NCBI GenBank assembly: GCA_034509495.1
Contig: CM067503.1
Span: 26,590,768-26,654,767, forward strand
DNA from: Acestrorhynchus altus
Lineage: Eukaryota; Chordata; Actinopteri; Characiformes; Acestrorhynchidae
Length of the DNA stretch: 64,000 nucleotides
Direction of reading: 5' to 3'
This document shows, one piece after another, positions 1-63,440 of this stretch (position 1 is the stretch's first letter; each line of letters opens with the position of its first letter). Both the position numbers and the translations under genes were made by a program. A model generated the notes under the pieces. The model was not told the origin of the DNA and did not search any database. It saw nothing but the letters and a program-made list of their open reading frames with translations.

Positions 1-327
1 GTATTGTTTAGTGAAGGGAAAAATGAACATCCTTTTTGAAATGTGCGACATGACGAGTTCTCTATTTGGTCGTGTTGGCTGTAAACAAAAATGCACATAA
101 ACACCATTTAAGTTGTTCCTTGTTATATAGTTATTGCTAAATTTTATGTCTGAAGAGTGTTATTGCATTTTTAAAAACTTTTGTTTGGTGTGTTTTGTTT
201 GTGAAAGAGAATTTATAAGTCATGTCAGAATGAATTATAGATGAATTCATTACTAAATAATTATTTGCAGGAGCCCTAACTTTGTTCTTCTCCACACTTT
301 CATCTTTTGTTTCCCTGTCCCCTGTAG
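1..327 (+). other. usp24: usp24 intron, 3' end only
   Basis: AT-rich intronic sequence before the first exon in the window. It ends in a pyrimidine-rich acceptor (ttccctgtcccctgtag). No repeat or other gene is recognised in it. Confidence 0.7.
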
Positions 328-52924
<52,597 letters not shown>

Positions 52925-54101
52925 CTCTCTTCATCACCAGCTGGGGCACTTTTTTACACTAGCAAAAAAAATCCCTCCAATGGAGAGACATTGTGGCTCC
53001 AAGCAGCCAATCAAAAGACTGCATTTGCCCTCCTATGGGCAGGAAGTGGATTGCCAGGGAAACAAGAGGCAGCAACCCATTCAATCAGAACACTGTCTTC
53101 AGGTTTGCCCTGGTGTGACTGAGTTCCCATCGCTGCAAGTGGAGCTCAGTAGAACATGGAGGAGGTTTTTCATTTTCTTAAACATTTTCACACAGAACTA
53201 CAGGATTCAGTGGTGACGAGGAGGGGTGGAAGTTTTAAAAGAAATGGAAAAGGAAAAAAAAAAAAAAAAACGAAGGAAAAAAGAATTGCTGTTTTGTGGA
53301 TATTTGCCAATATAATGAGAGATACTATTGATGAAATCTGTGTTCCATAGGTGTAATTTCAAATGTAAAATAATATTTTTAAGAATCCTTTAACACCCCC
53401 CTCCTTTCCATCTGTTTGAGTGGTGCCTCATAATCATCTCTAAGGGGAACTTGCCAGCCTCGGCTAGGTAAATAATGACTGAGCCTTTTTCCACCTCTCT
53501 TTCTCTTGCTGGTTTGTCTTTTTTTAAATGCACTTTATATATGAGTTCAGTTTGAGGGGGCAAGTGACATTTGACAAGTTCCTCATTTAGAGGTAATAGA
53601 ATGGCCATATCCCTTGCTGCTTTGCTTTCTTTTCTTTTCTGTTCTTTCTTTTCATTTCAATGCTGTCAGGGAAGAGGGTGTGAAATGGAATTGCATTGTG
53701 GGATGCTTCTCCTCAGATCACTGCCTCTTTCTTCGGCCTCACCACGGTCATGGTAACCACTTGTGGTGTCCCTGCAATTGAGGTGCCCCCCCATAGTGTT
53801 GGCTCTACTTCAGGATTTCTTTGACTTCAGATATGCAAAGAGGGCATGATGACCACTTGCAGTCCTACATATGTTGTTGTTTTTTTCAGCAAGCCTACAA
53901 AAAAATCACCACGGAGAAAAGTAAATGGAACAGGTCATCTCTCTGGGCTTCACTTTGCTCCATGATAAGTGCCAGAAGCAGGCACCTGACCTCTTATGGT
54001 TGAGGTGGAGCTTTTGTTACATTATTTTCTGTATCTGCTGATGTTCCGTGTGACTTTGTCTCAGGCATGCTGTTAAGTCTAGTACTGATGCCAACACAAA
54101 C

Positions 54102-54102
<1 letters not shown>

Positions 54103-54177
<75 letters not shown>
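54103..54177 (+). repeat. (CA)n microsatellite in the usp24 3' UTR
   Basis: About 37 CA units. This orientation is opposite to the TG tracts found at the usp24 splice acceptors. Confidence 0.95.
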
Positions 54178-54183
<6 letters not shown>

Positions 54184-56162
54184 AACACAACAAAAATACA
54201 CTCACACATATTCACCTGCTGTCTCTCACTCCCGGTTCTATCTTGGCTCTGTTCTGTTCATATCTATGGCTGTGCAGTTGGAGCAGATGTTTCCTCAGCA
54301 TGCAGCCTGACTGTTCTTACTCAGAACTTACAAACACTCAGAAACTACATCCAAGCTACAATTCTTTCAGATTGCTGCTGGATAAACAGACATTTGCCTA
54401 CAAAGAGTGGAGCGATGGGCTTTATAGGACAAGAGCTTGTCATATCACACAGTCAACCTCACGCGTGATGCTTTTGAGCTTTAACTTTTGATGCTTGTTC
54501 AGGGGTTTTACTTGCCAACAGCCATTTTACGGTTTATTTGCATATGTGCGTTTACTTCTATCAATTCTGTCTGCCTTATAGCACACATTCATGATGGAAA
54601 GGATGGGGAAGGAGGAGTGGGGGTGAGGAGAATAGAGACAGAGTGAGCAAGAACTGGAGAAGAGTGCAGCGCACAGTGACACAGTTCAGTTTGTGGAGCC
54701 CACAAGTGCCTTTACCCCAGTCCTCCTTTGTAGATCTTTCAGTTTCCCTCAGTTACAATTTACAAATACTCAATGACACTGCTGTGCTCATCGTTGAGTG
54801 CCAAAAAAGTAGGAAAGGAGTCCTCTGCAGGAGTTTGTGTGCCAGGGTCACTGTGTTACTCATTTTGACCCATGGCATAGATCACGCTGAACGGATTCTC
54901 CACTCTTGTCCGTTTCCTCTTAGAGGCTCCTTGGGCCCTTTCTATTGCTTTCTGGGCCAGAGTGGAATCAGAAGCTCATCTAGAGCAGAGTCAGGGTATA
55001 TAGTGTGCTGCTTATTTTTTTACTTAGACTAGATTAGACTAGACCTAGAGCGCTTAGCTACATTCACTCAATGTTTACAAACAAACCTATCTCAGTAGTG
55101 CACCGTGTGGCGTTGTTTGCTTTCTGGAAAAGGAACGTTGCATGAAACGTCCTGCAGTTGCCAATTCAAAGGCTTTCCTTTTTATTTTATTTTTTTATTC
55201 TTTTTCTGTTGTTCTTCAGCTGTTCTAAAGCCTAAAAAATAGAGGGATATTGGTGGCCTCATTGAAGTTCTGGAACAAAATTGAAGGAAATACTGTCATT
55301 TACCTCAGTATCACCTGCTGTTCACCTGTCTGCACCTGAGTGTCATGGTTACTGTGCTTCTTCACTTATGCATGCATGTCAGTGAATGTAAGTGTGAGAG
55401 CTTGACTTCAAGGTCCTTCAGTCAAGCAGTTCATGGATCACTTGAATTTACTGCAGAGCAATCTGTGGGTCTTCTTTGCCCCCATTTTGCAGTTTTAGCC
55501 TCTTGATCTGCTTCTTAACAATCAGCTGAACTATAGCTCTCTGCTGTAGTTTAGAAATATTTCACATAAAGGTCATGTGAATGAAGCTGTTTTTAAGATA
55601 ATCAGATGCTGAAGTCAACATGTTGCTGTTTTGCAGCTTCCCACAAAGGTTTAAGTTCCGCTGTCCAGTTCAGGCTTCTTTTAAGAGGACACAATTCACC
55701 AGACCAGTGCCTTGACTCAAGGCTGACCTCTCACAGAGATGCTTCACTCACAAACCTCAAGACAACCTCCTTTATCAGTTTGTCAAAAAGTGCTTGCAAC
55801 AGTTATGTGGTCACAGTCACACCGAAGAACACACTGAAGCTTAACAAATCATCCCTTGATGCAACATGGACATGTTTAGGTAGGGAAGGCACACTGAATG
55901 CTTTCAATTCAGCCTCTGTTCTTTTTTTCCATCCCTTTCGCAACTGTCACGTTCCCCTCTTTTGAGCGTTTTTAACTGGCAGGTATTTGGCCGGGGCTGG
56001 AGACACTTAAAGGGTTTTATTATGTACTGATTCTGTGCTGCACCTCTGCTGAGAGTGTGTGAAATGTCAAAATTGGGGGAAAATGCATGTTAAAACCACA
56101 CTTTAATTTGTACATCATAGTTTGATTATGGGAACTATTTGATATAAATAATGATGAAAATG

Positions 56163-56168
56163 AATAAA
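56163..56168 (+). terminator. usp24: usp24 poly(A) signal AATAAA
   Basis: AATAAA followed at a suitable distance by GU-rich gtgtaccttgtctttgtgtc (56197-56216). Cleavage is expected around 56180-56195. Confidence 0.7.
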
Positions 56169-56182
56169 ACTGGAATGCACAA

Positions 56183-56196
56183 CCTTTTATAAAAGG
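56183..56196. repeat. 14-bp perfect palindrome between opposing poly(A) signals
   Basis: ccttttataaaagg reads the same on both strands and lies between the usp24 and pcsk9 poly(A) signals, at the expected usp24 cleavage zone. Confidence 0.8.
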
Positions 56197-56234
56197 TGTA
56201 CCTTGTCTTTGTGTCAAAATGACTTCAGATATGA

Positions 56235-57224
56235 GTTATACTGAAGCAAATTTATTTTATTCATACAAAACAGATCAAAACAATACATTTACAAAACAAG
56301 CTAGTGGAACACAGTGATTGTGTACAAAAAGCTTAATAATAGAGTCAAAACAATTATAAGGAAACATTTAACAAATCAAATACAAATGAATATTGAAAGG
56401 GAAAAGTATGGAGTCCCTCATGTGACACAATAAAAATAAATTGTGGGTACGATTCAGTAATGTGTCGGAACAATTTGAGACCTTTTCACCTGGTAAATCC
56501 CCTCCCCGTTTATTGTTTTATCTGGTTTAGAATGTAATTGTTTTGGTTTTTGTGATGAAAATATGGCAGCGAACTGGTTTTGGGTTGTTGAAAACGTGGC
56601 ATTTGTCACTACAACTATACCTGCAGGGCTCTGTAGAAGATACTGACCATGAATACACTGCAGATGAAAAAAGCTGAACAATAGCTGTACATGAACTTGT
56701 GCCCCTCTGATGATGGCAGATAATTAGGTATTTTTAATGCTGTTTCTTACCAAGAACACAGTATCAGTATCTTAAGACAAGTAGAAATTTTCTTTGTGCT
56801 GCATTTCTCTTATACTCGTGCACTGAAAGTTGGAAAAGGTAATGAGTACTAAACAGAAGAAACAATGATGTGTTAAAGAATGACTTTTGGTCTCCTAAAG
56901 AACCTTTCAGTGGATGGTTCAGTGGTCCAAAATTTATCCTGGCCAGTCGTCCAGGATCTGATAACGTAATACTTAGAATTTACAAAATGAAATGGGACTG
57001 CTTACATTTTACTTTTTTGGTTCCTCCTTATTCTCTATTTTTGAAAGCAGGACTGTACAGTGCAATATAAAACATCAGTCACTCCACATAAATCTCTCTT
57101 CTTAAAGATTGTCCTAAACAGACACAAGGTTCAGGAGATGCAGAGTAAAGAGTTGATTGATGATGGCTCATGTGAAGCAGAGCTTTAGTGTTAATTTGCT
57201 CATGGCAGTTAGCTGGATTCTTGC
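56235..57224 (-). other. pcsk9: pcsk9 3' untranslated region
   Basis: Region on the minus strand between the pcsk9 stop codon (57225-57227) and two overlapping poly(A) signals. About 1 kb, AT-rich, with no repeat recognised. Confidence 0.65.
56251..56261 (-). terminator. pcsk9: pcsk9 overlapping poly(A) signals (AATAAAATAAA)
   Basis: Plus-strand tttattttatt is AATAAAATAAA on the minus strand, i.e. two overlapping AATAAA signals. Cleavage is expected near 56225-56240, within about 60 bp of the usp24 end. Confidence 0.65.
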
Positions 57225-57395
57225 TCAAAGCGGGTGATACCTGCAGCAGATGGCAATGGCAGCTGCTCTTTCACCCTCTTCAGATGCCTGTACCACACAG
57301 GTGTTACCTCGACCATAGGCCCCATGTGTGACTGAACCATGTGAGACAGAGTTGCATCCTGTCAAGGTCCAGGAATCTTCGCACGACACCTCCAC
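57225..57395 (-). CDS. pcsk9: pcsk9 last coding exon (module 3)
   Basis: From acceptor ctctctcttag, reads VEVSCEDSWTLTGCNSVSHG, then HGAYGRGNTCVV and AAAIAICCRYHPL-stop. Five cysteines. Human equivalents are VTVACEEGWTLTGCS and VTAVAICC. Phase 0 start. Confidence 0.93.
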   Translation of the reverse strand: MEVSCEDSWTLTGCNSVSHGSVTHGAYGRGNTCVVQASEEGERAAAIAICCRYHPL

Positions 57396-60300
57396 CTAAG
57401 AGAGAGAGAGGTTGATAAATCAAGGTTTATTGGCAACAATGTAAATCCATCTCTTGTTGAAAATCTTCCAAAATATCTAATATCCTGCTGAAGTAGTCAA
57501 TTAGTCACAACATAGTAAGTGTCTGGATTTTTATACTCGGGCTGCCAATAACCTGGATAAGATATGGTTGGACATGGAGGCGTACAGGTTCTATATGGTA
57601 TCCAGTGACTCCCTAGAACCTCACACCAACAGTCGGGGCAGTGTCTCGCTCCAAGCAAAAGTAAAGTCAACTTTGTCAACTGGGCAAAATGTCTGCGTGC
57701 ATAATGGAGGCATGACTAGCAGTCGAAAATCTCTCACACTACCTAAATGTAGTCTCAAGGAGCCTTTCTATAGGGTAGCAGGGGAAGCACTTTGTCCTCT
57801 AGTACCAAGACCCAGTGTCTAATCAGAGAACAACTGTAATCATTTACATATCTGAGAACTGCATGCAGAGCTCTGCAGTTATTCTATCTAGGTAGGATTT
57901 ATTTTTGCCAGTGAACGTGTGTAAATGTGTGAATGTGTTTTGATTGATTTTTGAATGAGCATATGCTGTGTGGGCAGAAGTTCTCCTTTGATGTGGAAGC
58001 TAATTACTATGTGCTAAATAGGAGCATATATGTTAATAATGGAACTTTTTGGTCATGAAAACCAGTGAGAATATTCAAGCTTCATGGGATTGATTATAAC
58101 AGGAACCATTAGGAACCTCTACAACTTCAAGCAGAGACATCTTGCATTTTATGTTATACAACCCCTGGCAAAAATGATGGAATCACCAGTCTGAGGATGT
58201 TCCTTCAGTTGTTTAATTTAGTAGAAAAAAATAGCAGATCACAGATATGACAAAAACACTAAAGGCTTTTCAAATGGCAACTTTCTGGCTAAGAAACACT
58301 AAAAGAAATCAAGAAAAATAATTGTGGTAGCCAGTAACAGTTGATTTTTAGAACAAGCACAGGAATAAATTATGGAATCACTTGGAATCACAAATTGTGT
58401 GTCTTTTCTTCAAGGAATGTTTTCACAGATTTTGCTCTATGGCAATATGCATCATCTTGAAAAATGATTTCATCATCCCCAAACATCCTTTCGATAGATG
58501 TCCAAATGTGTCCAAAGTGTCCAAAATGTCAGTGTAAACCTGTGCATTTATTGAAGATGTAATGACATCTCCATCATCATCCATCATCCATCTCCCCAGT
58601 GCCTTTACCTGACATGCAGTCACATATCATCAATGACTGTGGAAATTTGCATGTTTTCTTCAGACAGTCTGAATAAATCACATTGGAACGGCACCAAACA
58701 AAAGTTCCAGCATCATCACCTTGCCCAATGCAGATTCGAGATTCATCACTGAATATGACTTTCATCCAGACATCCACAGTCCACGATTGCCTTTCCTTAG
58801 CCCATTGTAACCTTGATTTTTTCTGTTTAGGTGTTAGTGATGGCTTTCTTTTATCTTTTCTGTATGTAAATCCCATTTCCTTTAGGCGGTTTCTTACAGT
58901 TCGGTCACAGACTTTGACTCGTTTCCTCCCATTTGTTCCTCATTTGTTGTACATTTTCTGTTTTCAAGGCACATTGCTTTAAGTTTTCTGTCTTGACGCT
59001 TTGATGTCTTCCTTGATCTACCAGTATGCTTGCCTTTAACCACCTTCCCATGTTGTTTGTACTTGGTCCAGGTTTTAGATACAGCTGACTTTGAACAACC
59101 AACATCTTGTGCAACACTGCGTGAAGATTTGATAATCCTCTCCTTTGTTTCAATTGACATCTCTGGTGTTGGAGCCATGATTCATGTCAGTCCACTTTTT
59201 GCAACAGCTCTCCAAGGTGTGATCACTCCTTTATACCTGCAAACTAATGAGCATCTTTAATCTGATGCAGGTGTTAGTGTTTGTAATGAAAATTTGCAGG
59301 GTGATTCCATGATTCTTTCCTCAGAATTGAGTGATTCCATAATTTATTCCTGTGCTTGTTCTAAAAATCTGTTACTGGCTACCACAATTATTTTTCTTGA
59401 TTTCTTTTAGTGTTTCTTAGCCAGAAAGTTGCCATTTGAAAAGCCTTTAGTGTTTTTGTCATATCTGTGATCTGCTATTTTTTTCTACTAAATTAAACAA
59501 CTGAAGGAACATCCTCAGAGACTGGTGATTCCATCATTTTTGCCAGGGGTTGTACCTAACATCATCCTGAGAGACGCTACTTCTGTATGTGTAGCTCAAT
59601 AAATATTGCCCATATTGCCAAGCTGTTAATCATTTATTGTTCCTGATAATCTTTATTTTCCTTTCCAATAGTTTCACAATCTGACACAAAAGTATTTAAG
59701 CCAAAATATACTGAACAATGGTAGTTTTTCTTATGAGTGTTAGCTGCACAGTTCCAGTGGAAAACTTCACACCCCAAACATGTCTTGGCTGATACATTTG
59801 GATTTTTTATTGGCGAAACTTTAACAGTAGTCACTCTAATCATAAAACTTCAAGGACTTAAACATGTTGCCTTTGTGGTGCGATAAATGATTGACTAGCC
59901 TTAAACTTACCTGCTTCTTAAAACTGGATGGGTGATTCTCAATCAACCTGCACTCCAGACTGGGGGCATGACAACAAGAAGCATGTGACGTCATACCTTC
60001 TCTGGCAGGACATGCCTTACGGCTGCTGTAGAGAGACTGCATGGTGTCAATGACACCTCCAGACTCAAAGTGAGAGCTGCATCCTACAGGAAGAAAGAAC
60101 GGTTACATAGCATGCAGACATACAAAGTAAGATGACTGGGCAGACAGATGCAGAACCAAGCAGGAACTACAACTTTGGCTTCAACATGTTTATAGAAATC
60201 AGACAATAATAACAGTAACCTAAAGGAAACTTACAAAGTTTAAGAAAGAAAAAAGAACTTAAGTCCAGTAATTAGAGACCATCCTCAGCGTAGGTCCATG

Positions 60301-61449
60301 TAGACACGTAAATTATTTATAAGACTAATTATCTCAGTGGTTAATGTGCTTTTGCCTGTAGGATCACTTTGATGACCGATGACTGATGGACAATATCTCC
60401 ATAATTTTGTGGACACCCTTCTAATGAATGCATTAACCTAGTTGTTGCCATTGCTGACACAGACTGCTGCAAATGCACACACACAGCTCTTCTAATCCCT
60501 GTAGAAAAGTACTACAATAGAATAGGACTCTCTGGAGCAATAAACTAACATGAATCTCTTGGCACCATGCCTAATGCCAGATGTGGGATAGAGGGATATA
60601 AAGCCCCCCAACAATGAGCTGTGGAGAAGTGGAATGATGGCGGTGTTGGAGTAGGGGATGAGGTGTGGTGCTGACCTTCTAACCTCCTGACTTCACTCGT
60701 TTCACTTAATGCAATCAAATCCTCACAGTAATGTTCAAAATCTAGTAGAAAGTCTTCCCTGGGCAGTAGAGACAGTTACACAGAAGAAAATAGACTTCAG
60801 AAGAAATAGTGGCTGAGCAGGTGTCCCAATACATTTGTCTACATGTCTGTTGGTTAGAAGAGTATCAGGCTTGGTTGTTGATTTCTCTGTGAACTCCAGC
60901 CACAGTATGCATTTGTTCAGTTCCACCAGCAGCTCACCTGACTTACTTTAATATAAGACTAATCAGTTAAACTTCAGGAATATCAATCTCCCCAATTAGG
61001 AAGTAGTTGCTCCTAAAGAAGGAGCCCTAAAACGTAACCTCCAGTGGGCTACTGCTGTGCATGTTTCTGAATATAGTTAGATACCGAGATGAATGACTTC
61101 AGTAGATGAAGTCATTCATTCATTCATTCATTCATTCATTCATTCATTCATTCATTCATATATGTATCACAGTGATTTATTATATTAATATAGCTCCACA
61201 AGATGTCACAGCTCTTACCTGTGAGCTGGTGCTCTGGACTAGGGCATTCTGCATTCATGCCCACCTGGAGACTGGCACTAGCCTCGCACTGCACACTGTT
61301 CCCAGTGCAGCAGCGGGCAACGGCATACACGCCCTGCCCTCCAACGCCGTTATAGGCCACACACTGTTTCTGCCCATCCTGCATCTGGCAAAAGGCAATC
61401 AAAAAGTGTGTTAAATGAGTGGTTACTGAAAAAGAACTGTGGCTAATAA

Positions 61450-61492
<43 letters not shown>

Positions 61493-62006
61493 GACACACA
61501 GACATGTATCTAAAAAAACAGTGCAGTGAACCCAACTTGTTTGTTCCAGCCTGCGGATGCTAGGTTTTATCTCACTGATTCTCATATGATGTGGGAACTG
61601 CTTTGTTTTGAGCTCCATATTAGAGCAACACATTAAATCCAGTTAATACTCTCAGAATCTGATCCACTGCCTTGCAATATATGCTTTGGAGAAGCCCTGC
61701 TAAAATGAGTGTTGCTGTGACATTTGAGAGCATGAAGAATTACTTCTACTGTCTGTGTCACTGAGCGTGAAAGGTCATGACTTACACCAGAGCAGACATT
61801 TACCATTTTTAATTTGAGACCTAAAACTTCTGTCAGTCAGTGTCTCTCTCGCGTTCTCACCTGTATTCTCTCTCCAGCTCGGGCTCCTGGTGAATAGCTG
61901 GAGCAGCTGAACATCTCTTCACCCTGGCGACAGTAAGCCACTGCTGTATCAAAGTTTGAGAAGCTAGACTTCTCAGACCAAACAGAGCGACAGAGCAGTA
62001 CATCAC
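57225..62006 (-). CDS. pcsk9: Proprotein convertase subtilisin/kexin type 9, 3' four exons (C-terminal domain), joined
   Basis: PCSK9 is a secreted, catalytically self-limited subtilase that binds the LDL receptor and sends it to lysosomes. The window holds its Cys/His-rich C-terminal domain: exons 62006-61861, 61384-61219, 60083-59911 and 57395-57225. Phases fit and give 217 residues plus stop. All 18 cysteines of the three-module domain are present (3+5+5+5 by exon). Recognisable stretches are VAYCRQGEEMFSCSS, GGQGVYAVARCC, SHASCCHAPSLEC and WTLTGCNS, closely matching human residues of about 456-692. The protein stops soon after the last CC pair (CCRYHPL), so the tail is shorter than in human. 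The protease domain lies beyond the right edge. Position next to usp24, tail to tail, matches human chromosome 1. Confidence 0.93.
57410..58150. other. pcsk9 intron, nothing recognised
   Basis: AT-rich intronic sequence left of the Tc1 element at 58159. No gene or repeat seen. Confidence 0.4.
58159..59552 (-). mobile_element. Tc1-like element, family F, long near-identical ends, defective
   Basis: 1,394 bp flanked by TA (58157-58158 and 59553-59554). Terminal inverted repeats of about 220 bp start caacccctggcaaaaatgat and differ only by two small indels (tct/tctct near the end; ttg present or absent before atttttag). It carries a broken minus-strand transposase. It lies in the last intron of pcsk9. 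Confidence 0.9.
58423..59178 (-). pseudogene. Frameshifted and C-terminally deleted Tc1-like transposase
   Basis: Starts MAPTPEMSIETKERIIKSSR (helix-turn-helix), shifts frame near 58890, continues MGFTYRKDKRKPSLTPKQKK and WMKVIFSDESRICIGQG (first catalytic Asp), then shifts again near 58600. Sequence stops near the second-Asp region, and the SPDLNPIE block with the last acidic residue is absent. It therefore cannot move itself. Confidence 0.85.
59565..59720. repeat. Unnamed dispersed repeat (copy 2)
   Basis: Contains tctgtatgtgtagctcaataaatattgcccatat and tttcctttccaatagtttcacaatc, the counterpart of 49030-49230. It starts directly right of the Tc1 element, which may have inserted into it. 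Confidence 0.45.
59911..60083 (-). CDS. pcsk9: pcsk9 exon (modules 2-3 boundary)
   Basis: Completes a split Gly, then CSSHFESGGVIDTMQSLYSS and PAREGMTSHASCCHAPSLEC. Five cysteines. SHASCCHAPSLEC matches human IHASCCHAPGLEC almost exactly. Donor gtaagt. Phase 1 to 0. Confidence 0.95.
60400..60848 (-). mobile_element. Short MITE family (copy F), full-length-like, reversed
   Basis: Runs from ttgtggacacccttctaatgaatgc to aggtgtcccaatacatttgtctacatg. It has ggcaccatgcctaatgccag, agctgtggagaagtggaa and ctagtagaaagtcttccctggg, all shared with other copies. Confidence 0.7.
61108..61160 (+). repeat. (CATT)n microsatellite
   Basis: About 13 CATT units in a pcsk9 intron. Confidence 0.95.
61219..61384 (-). 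CDS. pcsk9: pcsk9 exon (modules 1-2)
   Basis: Reads MQDGQKQCVAYNGVGGQGVY, then AVARCCTGNSVQCEAS and ends CPSPEHQLTG-split. Five cysteines. Human counterpart is NAFGGEGVYAIARCC. Phase 0 to 1; donor gtaaga. Confidence 0.95.
61453..61491 (+). repeat. (GT)n then (AT)n microsatellite
   Basis: About 16 GT units and a short AT run in a pcsk9 intron, about 70 bp before the exon acceptor (minus strand). Confidence 0.9.
61861..62006 (-). CDS. pcsk9: pcsk9 exon (start of Cys/His-rich domain, module 1)
   Basis: From acceptor gttttcctag, reads DVLLCRSVWSEKSSFSNFDT, then AVAYCRQGEEMFSCSS and ends GARAGERIQ. Three cysteines. Human has LFCRTVWSAHSG and CAPDEELLSCSSFS. Phase 1 to 0; donor gtgaga. Confidence 0.95.
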
Positions 62007-62099
62007 CTAGGAAAACATCACATTCATGTCTTAAAACAAATTTGAACATTTTATTTTTCTATTGTGAAACAAAAAACTGGGACAAATTATCAGAAAACT

Positions 62100-63050
62100 T
62101 CAGTATGCATAACTAGTTACGACCACCACCATGTTTTGCTGTGGGGATGGTGTTCTTGAGGCGATGAGATGGGTTGGTTTTTGCACCAGACATAGCATTT
62201 TCCTTGGTGGCTCAATTCAAGTTCAATTTGGTGACATCTGACCTGATCACCTTCCTGTATACATTCGGGGAGTCTCCCACATGTCTTCTGGCAAACTCCA
62301 AATGAGACTTCCTATTTTTATCTGCAAATAAAGGCTATTTCCTGGCCATGCCTCCATGAAGTCCAGCTCTATGGAATGTACAGCTTATTGTAGTCTTATG
62401 GCCAGGTATTCCAGTCTCTGCTTGGGAACTCTGGAGCTCCTTCCAGATTCTCTTTGGTCTCTGTGCTGCCTCTCTGATTAATGCCCTCCTTGCCCAGACT
62501 GAGAGTTTTGGTGGGCGGCCCTCTCTTAGCAGGTTTGTTGTGGTACCATGTTCTTTCCATTTGATGTTAATGGATTTGATGGTGCTCTGGGGTATCATCA
62601 GAGATCTGCATATTTTTTTTATAACTAGACCCTGACTTGTACTTCTCAACAACGTTGTTGGAGATCTACTTGATATTCCCTCTGGGGCCTTTCAGAAAAG
62701 GCCTCTCAGACCAGGGAAAAAGCCCATTAATCAGAGAGGTGGCAGCACAATGACCAAACAGAACCCTGAAAGAGCTGCAGATCATGTGACAGTTAGATTG
62801 CACACAAGTGGACTTCATTTCACTAAGCATGTGATTTCTGAAGGCAATTGGTTTCACCAGAACTATTTAGGGGCTTCACTGAAAATGGGATGAATACATA
62901 TATACATCACAATCTCATTTCACTTCACCAACTTAAGAGTATTTTGTTCAGACACGTCACAGAAAATTCAGATTCAAAAACATTTAAGTACAGGTTGTAA
63001 TGTAGCATAATAAGATAAGCAGGGTGAATACTTTCGCAAGGCGTTGTATC
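62100..63050 (-). pseudogene. Decayed Tc1-like transposon, minus orientation
   Basis: On the minus strand: VIKKICRSLMIPQSTIKSIN and TTTNLLREGRPPKLSVWARR (62610-62490) are the helix-turn-helix and GRPPK linker of a Tc1 transposase. The outer right end is a terminal-repeat remnant (gaatactttcgcaaggcgttgta). The rest is frameshifted and truncated on the left. Confidence 0.8.
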
Positions 63051-63184
63051 TACAGTTATCAAATTTAGAAAAAATTAGCTAATTATACAATTAGTAAAAT
63101 TAAAGTAGTATCTCCTCTCCTCTATGAAACAAATATGAGGACAACATTAAATGAGATGCTCTGTTTTGGCATTAAGACGATACA

Positions 63185-63440
63185 GTTGGGGGTCTCAGAG
63201 AGGTTCAGTGGTTTAATGCACTGACACTATGATCTGAGGGTTGCAGGTTTGGATCCTGGGTCCTGCTGCTTCCCACTGACTGTCTGAGACTGAGAGAGCA
63301 AAAATGGCATGTGCCCTCAGGGTACATCTAGGGTGGGTGCTCTCTTTCCACTTCACAACCAGTACGATGCTGGCCAGAACACGGTTGGGAAATTGGCACT
63401 TCCAAAAAGGGGAGGACAAATGGGAGTTAAAAAACACAGT
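63185..63440 (+). mobile_element. tRNA-derived SINE-like repeat, family A (second copy)
   Basis: Contains ggttcagtggtttaatgcac (tRNA-like head), ggttgcaggtttggatcctg (B-box-like), then gggtgggtgctctctttcca, gatgctggcc and ggttgggaaattggcacttc, in the order seen at 2770-3180. Confidence 0.6.

Larger units (their letters stand above)
52925..56195 (+). other. usp24: usp24 3' untranslated region
   Basis: About 3.2 kb without splice or coding signals. It contains an A run at 53256-53270 and a (CA)n tract at 54103-54177. I saw no earlier canonical AATAAA, so the signal at 56163 is the likely single end. The open frames here (for example 54643-55032 and 55606-55965) carry no recognisable domain. 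Confidence 0.75.

Noticed and set aside
54643..55965. Frames of 129 and 119 residues downstream of the usp24 stop
   Set aside because: They lie in the 3' UTR, lack known motifs, and the usp24 C-terminus is already complete.
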